Assembly: GCF_028368975.1 (NCBI RefSeq)
Contig: NZ_JAQNDM010000002.1
Coordinates: 6,256,425-6,320,424, forward strand
Direction: 5' to 3'
From: Stigmatella ashevillena
Lineage (GTDB): Bacteria > Myxococcota > Myxococcia > Myxococcales > Myxococcaceae
Length of the DNA stretch: 64,000 nt
The notes under the pieces are model-generated. The model was not told the origin of the DNA, searched no databases, and worked only from the letters and a program-made list of their open reading frames with translations. Numbering within the stretch: position 1 is the first letter of the stretch; every line of letters begins with the position of its first letter. The position numbers and the translations under genes were made by a program. Shown here piece after piece: positions 62,644 through 64,000 of this stretch.

Positions 62644-64000
62644 TCAGCCAGCGGCGAGCTGAACGGAGAGGGATGCGCCTGGAGGCCGGTGGCTCCAGGC
62701 GTGAAAGGACTCCCGGAACTCGTCCAACGTCCGTTGGAGGAAAGCCCCCGGATGGCGTGAGAGGGCTTCCTGTGCATCCGGGCCTTGGGCGGACAGGCCG
62801 ATGTGGAAGGGCCCCTCGGACTGGGAGGGCGGGAATGGGCGGAGGAAGAGCCGACGGTCTCCCTCCAGCCGGTACACCAAAGCCGTGAGATGGCCGAGGA
62901 TCCAGCCCGCGGCCACCTGCCGATCCTCATGGGACGTGGCCTCGACGGAGACCACCACCTGGGCGGTCTGGCCGGAGCCATCCACGGGCGCGAACAGGGT
63001 TTCCCAGGCCTCTTCCGTCCCGTCCCTGCGCGCTTGCCGCAGCGCCTCGCTGGCGCGAGCGAGTTCTTCACGAAGGACGCGGAGCGTCGAGCGCGACACA
63101 TTGCGTGCGGTGTTGCGCGGTGGGAGCGCGGGCGCCACCACGGGCATCTGGTCGCGCTTGCCCTCGGGGAGATAGCGCGCAGTCCCAGGGGTGAGGGTGA
63201 CGGGCAGGGGCCACGGCCAGGCCGCGAACATCTCGAAGAAATACGCGAGCAACTGCTCCTCGGTGCGCGAGGAGTCCGGTGGGGCGCGTAGACAGGCCCA
63301 GGCGGTCAGCACGGCCCAGGAGAATCCTCCCAGGTAACCGAGCGCATGGGAGTACACCCCTCGCGCTTTGGCCCAGGTTTTCACGGCGCGCAGCAGGGCG
63401 CGGAATCGCTCGAGTTCCGTGTCCCCCCGCCCTACGCGTTCGAGCAGTGCGTCCGTGTCTGCCCAGCCCGTGAGCGAGCGAAAGCCCGCGAGATCCAGCC
63501 GCTCCCCATGCCGTGCCAGCAACTCGGCGGGTGGGCAGGGCGCCACGCCCTCGGGACGGCTCGCGTAGGACACGTCGAAAGGCACGCCGCCGAGCGACAG
63601 TTTCACCAGCGGAATGGCGGCATCGGCGATGAAGCGAGCCCCTTCGCTTGCCTCCTCCTGGGAGAGTGCCTGGATGAGCGTGTGTGCGAAGTCTTCGCGG
63701 GACAGGTGGGCGGGGCCGGTCACCACGGCATCCACGTCACTTCCCCCGCTGCTCGTTCCCATCAGGAATGAGCCATAAGGGTACAGCTCCAGCCCAAGCC
63801 GGGAGCACACCTCTCCCAGCCGTTTCACGGCCTGATGCCGCGCCCGATGGGCCTCGTCGGATTCCCAGCCTTCTCGTGCGGACAGGGCGTCATGCAGGGT
63901 GACCCGGGAGCCGGAGAGGGCCCGTCTGGCTCCCCCGAGGGAAATGCGTCGCCTCACCTCGAAGGGGCCGTTGCCGCGGCGGCTGATCAGACAGATCTCC
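62644..64000 (-). CDS. Eukaryotic-type (Pap1-like) poly(A) polymerase / nucleotidyltransferase, 5' end open at edge
   Basis: 437 residues from a GTG at 63957; upstream the frame stays open to base 64000 (EICLISRRGNGPFEV), so the gene may start outside the window. Numbering from the GTG: GSFLMGTSSGGSDVD with Asp74/Asp76, third carboxylate Asp127 (PFDVSYA), the PAP central domain FRALLRAVKTWAKARG plus LGYLGGFSWAVL, AAWPWPLPVTLTP and MPVVAPALPP, and a C-terminal part with WETLFAP and FHIGLSA. All these line up in order with yeast/mammalian canonical poly(A) polymerase and not with bacterial PcnB/CCA enzymes. Likely it adds nucleotides to RNA 3' ends; template and nucleotide preference are unknown. 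Confidence 0.85.
   Translation of the reverse strand, partial: EICLISRRGNGPFEVRRRISLGGARRALSGSRVTLHDALSAREGWESDEAHRARHQAVKRLGEVCSRLGLELYPYGSFLMGTSSGGSDVDAVVTGPAHLSREDFAHTLIQALSQEEASEGARFIADAAIPLVKLSLGGVPFDVSYASRPEGVAPCPPAELLARHGERLDLAGFRSLTGWADTDALLERVGRGDTELERFRALLRAVKTWAKARGVYSHALGYLGGFSWAVLTAWACLRAPPDSSRTEEQLLAYFFEMFAAWPWPLPVTLTPGTARYLPEGKRDQMPVVAPALPPRNTARNVSRSTLRVLREELARASEALRQARRDGTEEAWETLFAPVDGSGQTAQVVVSVEATSHEDRQVAAGWILGHLTALVYRLEGDRRLFLRPFPPSQSEGPFHIGLSAQGPDAQEALSRHPGAFLQRTLDEFRESFHAWSHRPPGASLSVQLAAG

Overview
The window is high-GC DNA of a myxobacterium (Myxococcota, most likely the Cystobacter/Stigmatella/Myxococcus group). Support comes from strong G/C third-position bias, many secreted lipoproteins, a TIGR02265/DUF2378 myxobacterial paralogue, a PilZ-containing sigma-54 activator, hybrid kinases, SBBP and LVIVD propeller proteins, and a modular alpha-1,3-glucanase. 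No rRNA, tRNA, CRISPR array or insertion sequence was seen.

Bases 1-27701 are one minus-strand reading frame: over 9,233 codons with no stop, a Sec signal peptide at the start, and the 3' end outside the window. It encodes an exported protein of roughly 1 MDa. The order is a unique N-terminus, two Big_2-type domains, about 21 Ig-like modules, seven copies of a ~1.9 kb supermodule (LVIVD propeller, SbsA-type Ig, two IPT/TIG), then further Ig-like and propeller blocks. It is the last visible gene of a tight operon: a parvulin-type lipoprotein foldase (30258-29362), a trypsin-like lipoprotein protease with two PPC domains (29365-27719), then the giant gene 17 bp on. A second parvulin lipoprotein foldase (30410-31336) is divergent. 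I infer a dedicated surface-protein export, folding and maturation locus.

Bases 31.3-41.5 kb hold ordinary accessory genes. A catalase-family heme protein and an Ohr peroxidase share a divergent promoter with a perfect inverted repeat. Next come a SixA-like phosphatase, an M1 aminopeptidase, an aldo/keto reductase divergent from an HxlR regulator that overlaps an M28 peptidase, an SBBP lipoprotein and a SOUL protein. At 41.6-45.2 kb is a GH87 alpha-1,3-glucanase with its own terminator. At 45.4-50.7 kb are a RecF-like ATPase, a membrane protein, and a tkt-rpiB operon for the non-oxidative pentose phosphate pathway.

Bases 50.9-54.4 kb hold small or unfamiliar proteins: a 34-residue membrane peptide, a Lys/Ala-repeat protein with a zinc-type motif, a 161-residue protein ending in the SSB-tail sequence DDDIPF, and a membrane-anchored beta-lactamase-fold hydrolase coupled to a Cys-rich lipoprotein. 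At 54.4-59.9 kb are regulators: a PilZ/AAA+ sigma-54 activator divergent from a DUF2378 gene that has a candidate -24/-12 promoter, then a single-domain response regulator overlapping a REC-PAS-HK-REC hybrid kinase. The right end carries an 861-residue lipoprotein with one CxxCH motif and a eukaryotic-type poly(A) polymerase whose frame runs off the edge.
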